DNA of 41,467 nucleotides from Pseudomonas ceruminis (GTDB lineage: Bacteria; Pseudomonadota; Gammaproteobacteria; Pseudomonadales; Pseudomonadaceae). The position numbers and the translations under genes were made by a program. The notes beneath the pieces are model-generated. The model ran no database searches, was not told the DNA's origin, and saw only the letters and a program-made list of their open reading frames with translations. The stretch lies in contig NZ_BQHW01000038.1 of NCBI RefSeq assembly GCF_021602025.1, forward strand, positions 1 to 41,467. Direction: 5' to 3'. Positions 15,223 to 23,770 of this stretch are shown piece by piece (positions within the stretch are counted from its first letter, which is position 1; every line of letters starts with the position of its first letter).

Positions 15223-16521
15223 TCAGCCAGCCGGGTTCTGATGCATCACCCTGCCCCCCACCGCCGGCCGGTCGATGTACATCATGTCCAGCGCACTGTT
15301 GTGCAACCCCTTGACGGCATTCCAGTGCGCGGAAGTATGCACATACTTGGCCAGCAACAATGCCTGCTCCTCTGTCGTCAGCCCCGCTTGAGCGCTGCGC
15401 CCCAGGGCAAAGTCATGGAGTTTGTTGCTGATTGCCTGCAACTCATCCGGCACGTGATGGGCCTCATCGCCGCCCAGCGCCGCGAAGGACACCCCGCCGC
15501 GCACGGCCAGCTCACGCATCACGCTCAGGTACACCCGCGACAGATGCCCGCTCACCTCACGTTCACGGTAGACCGCGGCAAACACTTGCTTCTCGGGGGT
15601 GTCCCGCCTGGCCCTGCTGCCTGCGATCGGCACCTCCCACGTCATCAGCCGCGCTCGAGGCCCCACCAGGCTGGCAAACGCCGAGCCCAGCAGGCCATTG
15701 GCCAAGGCGTAGGCGCGAGTGCGCTCGACCGGGGTCGTCTGCGCCACGCGGCTGGCGTGCGGCTTGCACAGCAGCACCTTCTCTTGCATGCGCTCCAGGT
15801 AGCCGCCGCCGATGTTCGAATGCACACCCGGCACGACAATGTCATTGTCACTGCGTAGCAAGGGGAAGTTGTGCCGCAGCTCATCGCCCGCCACCAACTG
15901 CACGACCTGCCGGGCAAGGCCTTTGCGCAGACCAAGGCGCAAACCATGGTATTGACTGTTGGCGGGGCTGAAATCGCCCTTCAGGGGCGCAACCAAGGCC
16001 GCGACCGTGTCGAACAGACCAATGAAATTGATCTGCCTGTCACCCTGCAATGCCACCGGCAAACCTGATGCCCCCTTAGCCAGGCGGTTAGCCAGGTGCC
16101 TGGCGGCGGCAGCGCCCCGACTGAAGCCGAACAGGTCAAACTCGATGCAAGCCGGTTCAACGTCCGGGTACCGGTGCAATTGTTCATCCAGCCTCATCAA
16201 CGCCTGTTCCACCCGGGCTTCGATACCGGTTTCACCACAGCCGGTCGCCTTCCCGTAGGTAGAATCCGCCGCACCCTCAGTGGTCCCGATACCTTGTATA
16301 TAGTGTTTCAGGTACAGGTGGCCGTCCACCGGCCCGCTGGGGTAGAGGGCATGCAACAGGGCAACATTGCTCCGTGCATTGCCGTAGCTGCCGCCTTCGC
16401 AGCCGCTGCCCAAGGGGCTGAAAGAAGCGTTGCCTTGATTGTTGCCGGTGCCGTCGAAAAAGACGCCCATGCGCACAATGACCGGACGGGGTGAAGCGGG
16501 TGTAGCGTGCTGCTGGCTCAT
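15223..16521 (-). CDS. DUF2235 alpha/beta-hydrolase, Tle-like phospholipase (orphan)
   Basis: 432 residues from the ATG at 16521. GGAG lies 7 nt before that codon but only 1 nt from the in-frame ATG at 16527, so the later start is chosen. The DUF2235 domain fills the protein: MGVFFDGTGNN near the N-terminus, the nucleophile elbow LFGFSRGAAAARH with Ser134, the acidic strand FIGLFDTVAAL with Asp171, and GVHSNIGGGYLE with His234. A complete catalytic triad is therefore visible. DUF2235 proteins include the type VI secretion effectors Tle1 and relatives, which attack phospholipids of rival cells. No vgrG, PAAR, adaptor or immunity gene adjoins it and there is no signal peptide, so delivery by T6SS is only a possibility. 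The 224 nt upstream separate it from the divergent moxR operon. Confidence 0.85.
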   Translation of the reverse strand: MSQQHATPASPRPVIVRMGVFFDGTGNNQGNASFSPLGSGCEGGSYGNARSNVALLHALYPSGPVDGHLYLKHYIQGIGTTEGAADSTYGKATGCGETGIEARVEQALMRLDEQLHRYPDVEPACIEFDLFGFSRGAAAARHLANRLAKGASGLPVALQGDRQINFIGLFDTVAALVAPLKGDFSPANSQYHGLRLGLRKGLARQVVQLVAGDELRHNFPLLRSDNDIVVPGVHSNIGGGYLERMQEKVLLCKPHASRVAQTTPVERTRAYALANGLLGSAFASLVGPRARLMTWEVPIAGSRARRDTPEKQVFAAVYREREVSGHLSRVYLSVMRELAVRGGVSFAALGGDEAHHVPDELQAISNKLHDFALGRSAQAGLTTEEQALLLAKYVHTSAHWNAVKGLHNSALDMMYIDRPAVGGRVMHQNPAG

Positions 16522-16745
16522 CGTCATGCTCCTTCATGCTTCGAAGGGCACAAGCAGGCGCCAGATCAATGCCACGAAAAATCAGCGAACGCCTAAACCG
16601 CAGGCGCCGATTTCGACGCGACACAGCGCATAAAAATCCGGGCCCGCATTGGTCGGCGCACCCCCGGATAGATTAAAGTATCCCCCCTGCCAGGTCCGAC
16701 GCCCCCCCCGCGAACGCCCTGGCCCAATTCCAGGAACCGTCGCCG
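16522..16745. other. Divergent intergenic region between the DUF2235 gene and the moxR operon
   Basis: 224 nt with no supportable ORF. AT-richer patches such as GATTAAAGTAT (about 16670-16680) could be the -10 region of the moxR operon, and the following stretch contains C-runs of six and eight. An inverted GGCGCC motif occurs near 16559-16564 and again near 16605-16610. I could not define a -35 on either strand. Confidence 0.3.
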
Positions 16746-17705
16746 ATGGAACACCGTGAAGCGCTGATCGCGCTACGCACCTTTCTTTCTACCCAGATCC
16801 TAGGCCAGGAGAAACTGGTCGAGCGGCTGTTGATCGTGCTCCTGGCTGACGGCCACATGCTGGTCGAAGGCGCGCCTGGGTTGGCCAAGACCAAGGCGAT
16901 CAAAGAGCTGGCCGAAGGCATCGAGGCGCAGTTCCATCGCATCCAGTTCACCCCCGACCTGCTCCCGGCCGACATCACCGGTACGGAAATCTATCGCCCG
17001 GAGACCGGCAGCTTCGTGTTCCAGCAAGGGCCGATCTTCCACAACCTGGTGCTGGCAGACGAAATCAACCGTGCGCCTGCCAAGGTGCAATCGGCGTTAC
17101 TCGAAGCCATGGCCGAGCGCCAGGTCAGCGTCGGCCGCAGCACGTATGACCTGTCTCCGCTATTTCTGGTCATGGCCACGCAGAACCCGATCGAGCAGGA
17201 AGGCACCTACCCCCTGCCCGAGGCGCAGCTCGACCGCTTCCTGATGCATGTGAAGATCGGCTTCCCCGATGCTGCGGTGGAGCGGCGCATTCTGGCTCAG
17301 GCGCGCGGCGAAGCGCTGGGTGGGGAGGTCAAGCCCGAGCGGCGGGTCAGCCAGCAGGCGATCTTTGCCGCCCGCAAGGAAATTCTCGGCCTGTACATGG
17401 CCGACGCCGTGGAGGAATACCTGGTTCAACTGGTCATGGCCACCCGTACCCCGGCCAAGTTCGATGCCGAGCTGGCCGACTGGATCGCCTACGGCGCCAG
17501 CCCCCGGGGCTCCATCGCCCTGGACCGTTGCGCACGGGCCCACGCCTGGCTGGCCGGGCGCGACTTCGTCAGCCCCGAGGATATCCAGGCGGTGCTGTTC
17601 GATGTGCTGCGCCACCGTATCATTCTGTCCTTCGAGGCCGAAGCGGCGGGGATCGACCAGGACCGCGTGGTCCAGCGCATCCTCGACGTCGTCGCCGTTG
17701 CCTGA
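16746..17705 (+). CDS. MoxR-family AAA+ ATPase
   Basis: 319 residues; first gene of a six-gene operon. AGGA lies 10 nt before the ATG. Walker A EGAPGLAKTK (GAPGLAKT at 42-49), Walker B LVLADEINRAP, sensor MATQNPIEQEGTYPLPEAQLDRF and the C-terminal lid are all intact. This is the complete MoxR AAA+ domain plus lid. MoxR ATPases act as chaperones that work with VWA-domain partners, inserting metal or remodelling protein complexes. The partners here are the two VWA proteins encoded downstream. The next gene starts 4 nt after its stop. Confidence 0.95.
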   Translation: MEHREALIALRTFLSTQILGQEKLVERLLIVLLADGHMLVEGAPGLAKTKAIKELAEGIEAQFHRIQFTPDLLPADITGTEIYRPETGSFVFQQGPIFHNLVLADEINRAPAKVQSALLEAMAERQVSVGRSTYDLSPLFLVMATQNPIEQEGTYPLPEAQLDRFLMHVKIGFPDAAVERRILAQARGEALGGEVKPERRVSQQAIFAARKEILGLYMADAVEEYLVQLVMATRTPAKFDAELADWIAYGASPRGSIALDRCARAHAWLAGRDFVSPEDIQAVLFDVLRHRIILSFEAEAAGIDQDRVVQRILDVVAVA

Positions 17706-17709
17706 ACCC

Positions 17710-18654
17710 ATGCCCAACGCGCAGCAGGCCGAACCCGGCATTCGCATCGGTCTCTCCGAGCTGATCGACATGCGCCACCGCGTGCGCGAGATCCAGCTGT
17801 TTTCCCGGCCCGGCCAGCGCAGCCCGCTGGTGGGCCTGCACCATTCCAAACTGCGTGGCCGCGGGGTGGACTTCGACCAGGTACGCGTCTACCAGGCTGG
17901 CGACGACGTGCGCAACATCGACTGGCGCGTCACTGCCCGTACCCAGGAGCCGCACACCAAACTGTTCCACGAGGAGCGTGAACGGCCGATCTTCATCCTT
18001 GTCGAGCAGAGCCAGCGCTTGTTCTTCGGCTCAGGGCTGATGTTCAAGTCGGTACTTGCGGCCCAAGCCGCAGCGCTGTTCGGCTGGGCCGCACTGGGCC
18101 ACAACGACCGCATCGGCGGGTTGGTGTTCGGCGACAACGAGCACCACGAAATCAAGCCCCGGCGCAGCAAACAAAGCCTTCTGCAGTTGCTCAACCGCCT
18201 GGCGAAGGTCAACCAGGCGCTGCACACCGAAGCGGTGCCCCAAGCCGACAGCCTGGGCCTGGCCCTGCGCCGCGCACGGGAAGTGCTGCGCCCTGGCAGC
18301 CTGGCCATTCTCATTTGCGACGAGCGCTCGCTCAGCGCCCAGGCCGAGCAGCACCTGGCCATGCTCTCGCGTCATTGTGACCTGCTGTTGATGCCGGTTT
18401 CCGACCCGCTCGACCATGCTCTGCCCGCCGCCGGCCTGTTGCGTTTCGCCCAGCGCGGCGCGCAGCTCGAGCTCGACACCTTGGACGCCAACCTGCGCCA
18501 GGCCTACCGTCAGCAAGGCGAGGCGCGCATCGAGCGCTGGGAGTTGATGGCGCAAAAACTGCGTGTGCTGCTGATGCCCCTGAGCACCCAGAGCGAGATG
18601 ATCGAACAGTTGCGCGAATACCTGAACGCCCAGCGCCCCGGGAGCAGCACATGA
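17710..18654 (+). CDS. DUF58 domain protein of the MoxR/Bat operon
   Basis: 314 residues from the ATG at 17710. The open frame extends far upstream inside moxR but only this start follows the moxR stop, 4 nt away. The DUF58 core is GRGVDFDQVRVYQAGDDVRN at about 50-69, followed by IDWRVTARTQEP. A VWA-like fold follows with FILVEQSQRLFFGSG in place of a canonical DxSxS metal site. No membrane segment and no signal peptide are evident. The role is unknown; DUF58 proteins almost always accompany MoxR and membrane VWA proteins and are thought to belong to the same complex. It overlaps the DUF4381 gene by 4 nt (ATGA), implying translational coupling. Confidence 0.93.
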   Translation: MPNAQQAEPGIRIGLSELIDMRHRVREIQLFSRPGQRSPLVGLHHSKLRGRGVDFDQVRVYQAGDDVRNIDWRVTARTQEPHTKLFHEERERPIFILVEQSQRLFFGSGLMFKSVLAAQAAALFGWAALGHNDRIGGLVFGDNEHHEIKPRRSKQSLLQLLNRLAKVNQALHTEAVPQADSLGLALRRAREVLRPGSLAILICDERSLSAQAEQHLAMLSRHCDLLLMPVSDPLDHALPAAGLLRFAQRGAQLELDTLDANLRQAYRQQGEARIERWELMAQKLRVLLMPLSTQSEMIEQLREYLNAQRPGSST

Positions 18655-19145
18655 ACCCGCTGGATCAACTGCAACCGCTGATCGCGCCCGCGGCGATCGG
18701 CCTGTGGCCGCCGGCACCAGGCTGGTGGCTGCTGCTCGCCGGGTTGCCCGCACTGGCTTGGGGCCTGTGGCGGCTGCGCCGCTGGCGGCCGGGCAAACGC
18801 CCGGTGGTGCGGGCCGAGCAACCGCTCGACCCGGTACGTCTGGAAGCCCTGGCCGAACTCGCCCGCCTGCCGCGCCCCTATGACGGAGCGCCGGCCGGCG
18901 CCTGGTTGCAGCAGATCAACGCGTTGCTCAAGCGCTTGTGCCGCAACCACTACCCTGGGGCCAACAGCCATACCCTCAACGGCCGGCAATGGCTGGCCTT
19001 CCTCGACAACCGCTGCCCGGCCGCTGGCCTGACCCGCTGGATGGTGCTGGTCGAAGGCGCGTACAAGCCTGAATGCAAGCTCGACGACAAAGCCATCGCC
19101 GGGCTGAGCCAGGCCGTCGAAACCTGGATTCGCAAACATGTTTGA
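18651..19145 (+). CDS. DUF4381 membrane protein of the MoxR/Bat operon
   Basis: 164 residues. A hydrophobic segment at about 21-42 (PGWWLLLAGLPALAWGLWRL) anchors it, and the following basic cluster RRWRPGKR marks the cytoplasmic side. The rest is a helical domain with PYDGAPAGAWLQQINALLKR and GRQWLAFLDNRCP, typical of DUF4381. Function unknown; by position it probably bridges the DUF58 and VWA partners at the inner membrane. It starts in an ATGA overlap and its end overlaps the following VWA gene by 8 nt. Confidence 0.88.
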   Translation: MNPLDQLQPLIAPAAIGLWPPAPGWWLLLAGLPALAWGLWRLRRWRPGKRPVVRAEQPLDPVRLEALAELARLPRPYDGAPAGAWLQQINALLKRLCRNHYPGANSHTLNGRQWLAFLDNRCPAAGLTRWMVLVEGAYKPECKLDDKAIAGLSQAVETWIRKHV

Positions 19146-20214
19146 ACTGGCCTGGCCGTGGATCTTCCTGCTGCTGCCGTTGCCGTGGCTGATGCGCTTG
19201 CTGCTGCCCGCCGCCGACAGCGGCGAACCCGTGCTCAAGGTCGGCTTCCTGCAAGAGCTGGAGCACCTGGCCGGGCGCCGGGCGCGGCTGAACCTGCCCA
19301 CCTGGCGCCAGCAGGCGCCGTTCGTACTGATCTGGCTGTTGCTGCTGTTTGCCGCCGCCCGCCCGCAATGGCTCGGCGACCCGGTACCGGTGGCCGCCAG
19401 TGGCCGCGACCTGCTGGTGGCAGTGGATGTATCGGGCTCCATGGACTTCCCCGACATGCAGTGGAAGGGCGAGGAAGTCAGCCGTCTCGATCTGGTCAAG
19501 GCGCTGATGGGCGATTTCCTCCAGGACCGTGAGGGCGACCGGGTCGGCCTGATTCTGTTCGGCAGCCAGGCTTACCTGCAGGCACCGCTGACCTTCGACC
19601 GGCGCACGGTCCGCACCTTCCTCGACGAGGCGCAGATCGGCATCGCCGGCAAGAACACCGCCATCGGCGATGCCATCGGCCTGGCCGTCAAACGCCTGCG
19701 CCAGCGCCCGGCCCAGAGCCGCGTGCTGGTTTTGATTACCGACGGTGCCAACAATGGCGGGCAAATTCACCCCCTGACCGCCGCGCGCCTGGCCGCCCAG
19801 GAGGGGGTGCGTATCTACACCATCGGCATCGGGGCCAACCCCGAGGCCAGCGGCACACCCGGCCTGCTCGGCCTGAATCCCAGCCTCGACCTCGACGAAG
19901 CGTCCCTCAAGGAGATCGCCGAGCTGACCCACGGTGCCTACTTCCGCGCCCATGACGGCGCCGAGCTGGATACCATCGGCGACACCCTCGACCAGCTGGA
20001 GCCCGTCGCCCAGCAACCGACCCAGGCACGCACGGCCAAGGCCCTGTATGCCTGGCCACTGGCCCTGGCCCTGCTGCTCAGCGTGCTGCTGGTGGTGGCG
20101 GTGCTATGGCCAGACAACCGACTGCAGCGCCTGCTGCGCAAGCCACGCTTCCTGCAACCCCACCCGCAGTGGCGTGAGCGCCTTAGACGGCTGCGCCTAA
20201 GGAGGCGCCGATGA
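19138..20214 (+). CDS. BatA-like membrane VWA-domain protein with intact MIDAS
   Basis: 358 residues. The N-terminus has two hydrophobic segments (about 5-23 and 60-75, the second QAPFVLIWLLLLFAAARPQW). Then comes a von Willebrand factor A domain with the full metal-ion-dependent adhesion site: DVSGSM at 97-102, the Thr segment LQAPLTFDRRTVRTFL, and LVLITDGANNGG. A C-terminal membrane helix (about 308-327) and a very basic tail RRLRLRRRR complete it. The architecture is that of BatA of the Bacteroides aerotolerance (Bat) system. It overlaps the upstream gene by 8 nt and the downstream gene by 4 nt. It is the likely metal-loaded client of the MoxR ATPase. Confidence 0.93.
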   Translation: MFELAWPWIFLLLPLPWLMRLLLPAADSGEPVLKVGFLQELEHLAGRRARLNLPTWRQQAPFVLIWLLLLFAAARPQWLGDPVPVAASGRDLLVAVDVSGSMDFPDMQWKGEEVSRLDLVKALMGDFLQDREGDRVGLILFGSQAYLQAPLTFDRRTVRTFLDEAQIGIAGKNTAIGDAIGLAVKRLRQRPAQSRVLVLITDGANNGGQIHPLTAARLAAQEGVRIYTIGIGANPEASGTPGLLGLNPSLDLDEASLKEIAELTHGAYFRAHDGAELDTIGDTLDQLEPVAQQPTQARTAKALYAWPLALALLLSVLLVVAVLWPDNRLQRLLRKPRFLQPHPQWRERLRRLRLRRRR

Positions 20215-21932
20215 TCGACCTGTGGCCACAATGGTTGCGTCCTCTCTGGCTGCTGGCGGTGCCGCTGCTGGCCTGGCTGCTGTCCAAGCTCTGGCATCGG
20301 CGCAAACGCGCCGGGCGCTGGCAGATGATTCTGCCCACAGCCTTCCACCCGGTGCTGCTCGGTGGTGGCAGCGGCAGCAACAGCAAGCTGCCCTGGGTCG
20401 CCCTGGGCATGGCCTGGTTGCTGTTGCTGCTGGCCCTGCTTGGCCCGAGTTGGCAGCGCCTGGAAGAAACCCGCCAGCGCCCGGCCGACCCGCTGGTGAT
20501 CCTGCTCGAGCTGACACCCCAGATGCTCGCCGAGGATGCCCCACCCAATCGCCTGGAACAGGCGCGGCGCAAGATCCTCGACTTGCTCGAGCACCGCCGC
20601 GACAGCCAGACCGCACTGATCGTCTATGCTGGCAGCGCCCACACCCTGGTGCCGCTGTCCGATGACCTGGGCACTACGCGCAACCTGCTGGAGGCGATCG
20701 ACCCGTCGATCATGCCGCAACCCGGTCAGCGCGCCGACCTGGCCGTGCAAAAAGGCCTGGCCCTGCTGGCCCAGAGCGGCCTGGGCCAGGGCCGGCTGCT
20801 GCTGATCGGTTCGGCACTGAGCGCACCGGAACGCCAGGGCATCGTCCAGGCCCTCGGCCGCCAGGGCCCGAGCCTGCTGATGCTGGGCATTGGTACCAGC
20901 GACGGGGCGCCGGTGCGTCAGGCCAACGGCGAATTCCTCAAGGACGAACACGGCGGCATCCTCGTACCACGCCTGGACACCCCCGGCCTCAAGGCCTTTA
21001 TCGGCGGCACCGGTGGGCGTTACCGCCATGCCCGCGTCGATGACCTCGACCTGCGCGGCCTGGGCCTGTTCGACAACCCGCGCATCCTGCGCAACGACGG
21101 CCAGAACATGCAGCTCGACAGCTGGGCCGACCAAGGCTACTGGCTGCTGATTCCGCTGTTGCTGCTGGCTGCCTGTGCCGGCCGTCGTGGCTGGCTGTTC
21201 TGCCTGCCGCTGCTGCTGGCCGTGCCGCAACCGAGCCAGGCTTTTGAACTCAATGACCTGTGGCTACGCCCCGACCAGCAAGGCCAGCGACTGCTCGAAC
21301 ATAACCGCCCCGCAGAAGCTGCCAGCCACTTCCAGGACCCACAATGGCGTGGGATGGCCCTGTACCAGGCAGGTGACTTTGCCGGAGCCGCCAAAGCATT
21401 CGCCCAAGGCAATACCGCCGCAGCGCACTACAATCGTGGCAACGCCCTTGCCCGCAGCGGCGAGCTGGAAGCCGCGCTGGATGCCTACGAGCAGGCGCTG
21501 GAACGCCAACCTGACCTGCAGCCGGCACTGGACAACCAGGCGTTGGTGCAGCAAATGTTGCAGCAACGCCAGGCCCAGGCTGAAGAACAGCCGGCCAGCA
21601 ACAATGCCCAAGGCACGCCTGGCAGCGAAACCGAGGGCAACAGCAGCTCGGCCAGCAGCCCCACCCAAGGCACCCCCGGCAACGATGAGCAGGCCAATGC
21701 CGAACAACCCGGCGAGGGCAGCAACACTAACAGCCAGGCCACCCCCGGCAATCAGCCAGGCGATGACGACGGCACCACCCAGCCGCCCCAGCGCCCGGTC
21801 GCCTCCAGCCTTGACGCCGAACAGCGCCAGGCCCTGGAACAATGGCTGCGAGAGATTCCCGACAACCCGGCGCAGCTGTTGCGCCGCAAATTCTGGTATG
21901 AACAGCAATTGCATCAGGAAAACCCACGATGA
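20211..21932 (+). CDS. BatB/BatC-like fusion: membrane VWA domain with degenerate MIDAS plus TPR region
   Basis: 573 residues. Two N-terminal hydrophobic segments (about 10-26 and 61-78) lead into a VWA-like domain. The site that should read DxSxS is ELTPQ at 100-104 (LVILLELTPQML), the Thr motif is VPLSDDLGTTRN, and the expected TDG strand reads LLLIGSALS, so all three metal motifs are lost. After a membrane segment (about 308-330) come TPR repeats (about 345-440, including AAHYNRGNALARSGELEAAL and DAYEQALERQPD). A Gly/Ser/Thr/Asn-rich linker of about 70 residues and a conserved C-terminal helix (EQWLREIPDNPAQLLRRKFW) end the protein. This joins what are separate BatB and BatC in Bacteroides. 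ATGA overlaps join it to both neighbours. Confidence 0.92.
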   Translation: MIDLWPQWLRPLWLLAVPLLAWLLSKLWHRRKRAGRWQMILPTAFHPVLLGGGSGSNSKLPWVALGMAWLLLLLALLGPSWQRLEETRQRPADPLVILLELTPQMLAEDAPPNRLEQARRKILDLLEHRRDSQTALIVYAGSAHTLVPLSDDLGTTRNLLEAIDPSIMPQPGQRADLAVQKGLALLAQSGLGQGRLLLIGSALSAPERQGIVQALGRQGPSLLMLGIGTSDGAPVRQANGEFLKDEHGGILVPRLDTPGLKAFIGGTGGRYRHARVDDLDLRGLGLFDNPRILRNDGQNMQLDSWADQGYWLLIPLLLLAACAGRRGWLFCLPLLLAVPQPSQAFELNDLWLRPDQQGQRLLEHNRPAEAASHFQDPQWRGMALYQAGDFAGAAKAFAQGNTAAAHYNRGNALARSGELEAALDAYEQALERQPDLQPALDNQALVQQMLQQRQAQAEEQPASNNAQGTPGSETEGNSSSASSPTQGTPGNDEQANAEQPGEGSNTNSQATPGNQPGDDDGTTQPPQRPVASSLDAEQRQALEQWLREIPDNPAQLLRRKFWYEQQLHQENPR

Positions 21933-23554
21933 GTCGCCTCGGCGTCTTTCTCCTCTGCCTTTTGTGGGCCATGCTCGTCCAGGCCGATCCGACCCTGCAA
22001 GCCAGTGTCGACCGCACCCGCCTGGAAGCCGGTGAAACCCTGGAACTGACCCTCGAAAGCCAGGACGTGACCCAGTTCGGCAAGCCCGACCTGCGCGCCC
22101 TGGATGGCGACTTCGACGTGCGCGGGACGCGGCAGTTGAACAGCCTGCACACCCTCGATGGTGAAACCCGCGCCAGCACCCGCTGGATCATCACCCTGCT
22201 GCCAAGGCGCAGTGGCAGCCTGCGCATCCCTGAACTGCAACTGGGCCAGTCACGCAGCCAGGCCATCGATCTGCAGGTGTTGCAAGCCGACGCCAACCGC
22301 CCGGACAGCGCTTCACAAGTCTTCGTCGAAGCCACCCTCGACAGCACCGAGGTGTATGTTCAGGCCCAGGCCGTGCTGACCCTGCGTATCTACCATTCAG
22401 TATCGCTATACGACGACAGCAGCCTGAGCCCGCTGCAACTGGAAAACGCCAAGGTCGAGCCACTGGGCGAATCGCGTACCTATGAAAAAGAAATCAACGG
22501 CGTTCGTCACGGGGTGATTGAGACACGCTACGCGATCTACCCACAGCAAAGCGGAAACCTGAGCATTGCGCCGCTCACCTTTACCGCCACGGCGGCCGAT
22601 AATACCCAGCAACCGACCGGCACGACGCGGGCCGGGCGCCAGGTGCAGGTGAGCTCGCTGCCCCTGCGCCTCACCGTACGCCCGATTCCCGCCGCCTGGC
22701 CTGCAGGTGCGCCGTGGTTGCCGGCACGCAGCCTGACCCTCGATGAGCACTGGAACCCTGACCCCGCTAGCCAGCCGACGCAAATTGGCGATTCGCTGAC
22801 CCGCAGCATCACCCTACGCGCCGAAGGGCTGTCCAGTACCCAACTGCCGCAACTGCCAGCCACCGAGATTGTCGGCCTGCGCCGCTACCCGGACCAGCCG
22901 CTGCTGCGCAACGAGATCAACGAACGCGGCATGACCGCCAACCGCGAGGAGCGCGAAGCGCTGGTCCCGACCCACAGTGGTGCGCTGGCCCTGCCGGCGC
23001 TGGAAATCAGCTGGTGGAACACCCGCGAAGACCACCTGGAGCACACCAGCCTGCCCGCCCGCACCTTGAACGTGCAGGACAACCCGGCACTGAGTGCCGA
23101 CAACCCGGCCGGTGACAACAACACCGCTGCCAGCCTGTTGTGGCCCTGGCAGCTGGCCACCCTGGTATTCACCCTTACCACCGTGCTCGGGTTTGCCCTG
23201 TGGTGGCGCGCCCGCTCGCAACCGGCGGTGCTGCGCGCCGCACAGAACGGCCCGAGCCCACGGACGTTGCTGGACGACCTCAAGCGCGCCTGCCAGGCCA
23301 ACGACCCCCAGGCCACCCGCCAGGCGCTGGATGCCTGGGCGCGTCAGCAGCCGGAAACCCTGGCGGAAATGGCGGCGCGATTCGTGCCGTTGTCGGATGC
23401 GCTGGACGGCTTGAACGGGGCGTTGTACAGCGAGAGTGGGCAGTACTGGCAGGGTGAGGATTTGTGGCGGGCAATTGGCACCATACCGCCGGCTGAACAG
23501 GTGCTGCTACCGGCGGGTGAGAACGGTAGCCTGCCGCCGCTCTATCCCAAGTAA
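21929..23554 (+). CDS. BatD-like (oxygen tolerance) membrane-anchored periplasmic protein
   Basis: 541 residues. A signal peptide (MSRLGVFLLCLLWAMLVQA, cleavage before Asp) is followed by a long beta-rich periplasmic region. Its start, PTLQASVDRTRLEAGETLEL, is typical of BatD. One membrane helix lies near 408-426 (LLWPWQLATLVFTLTTVLG), with a cytoplasmic helical tail of about 110 residues. It is the last gene of the MoxR/Bat operon and overlaps the preceding gene by 4 nt. The role is thought to be in envelope integrity or stress tolerance together with the VWA proteins, but the mechanism is unknown. A GC-rich dyad (CCTGGGC...GCCCAGG with an inner CGCCG-CCGT-CGGCG hairpin) follows the stop at about 23562-23605. 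Confidence 0.92.
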   Translation: MSRLGVFLLCLLWAMLVQADPTLQASVDRTRLEAGETLELTLESQDVTQFGKPDLRALDGDFDVRGTRQLNSLHTLDGETRASTRWIITLLPRRSGSLRIPELQLGQSRSQAIDLQVLQADANRPDSASQVFVEATLDSTEVYVQAQAVLTLRIYHSVSLYDDSSLSPLQLENAKVEPLGESRTYEKEINGVRHGVIETRYAIYPQQSGNLSIAPLTFTATAADNTQQPTGTTRAGRQVQVSSLPLRLTVRPIPAAWPAGAPWLPARSLTLDEHWNPDPASQPTQIGDSLTRSITLRAEGLSSTQLPQLPATEIVGLRRYPDQPLLRNEINERGMTANREEREALVPTHSGALALPALEISWWNTREDHLEHTSLPARTLNVQDNPALSADNPAGDNNTAASLLWPWQLATLVFTLTTVLGFALWWRARSQPAVLRAAQNGPSPRTLLDDLKRACQANDPQATRQALDAWARQQPETLAEMAARFVPLSDALDGLNGALYSESGQYWQGEDLWRAIGTIPPAEQVLLPAGENGSLPPLYPK

Positions 23555-23662
23555 TGCGCTGCCTGGGCTTGCCGCGAACACCGCCGCCGTCGGCGCTGCC
23601 CAGGGGCATCAGACAGTGCGCTGCACCACCGACTCAGCTCTTTTCCATGTACACCGAACATC

Positions 23663-23691
23663 TTGGGCCGAGCACCTGCTGGCCCTATGCT
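23663..23691 (+). promoter_or_regulatory. Candidate sigma70 promoter of sbcDC
   Basis: TTGGGC (23663-23668), a 17-nt spacer and TATGCT (23686-23691), ending about 80 nt before the sbcD ATG. The matches are partial (-35 three of six, -10 four of six). It lies in a 216-nt intergenic region that otherwise holds only the dyad following batD. Confidence 0.3.
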
Positions 23692-23770
23692 TGGGTTACC
23701 ATACCCCCTTGCGCAACGCCCATCCTCCAAGCCAAGCCCCGCTTGCTCGACTCGACACCACAGGTCATCC

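Noticed and set aside
16525-16527. Upstream ATG as start of the DUF2235 gene
   Set aside because: GGAG is only one base from it, too close to work; the second ATG at 16521 has the proper 7-nt spacing.
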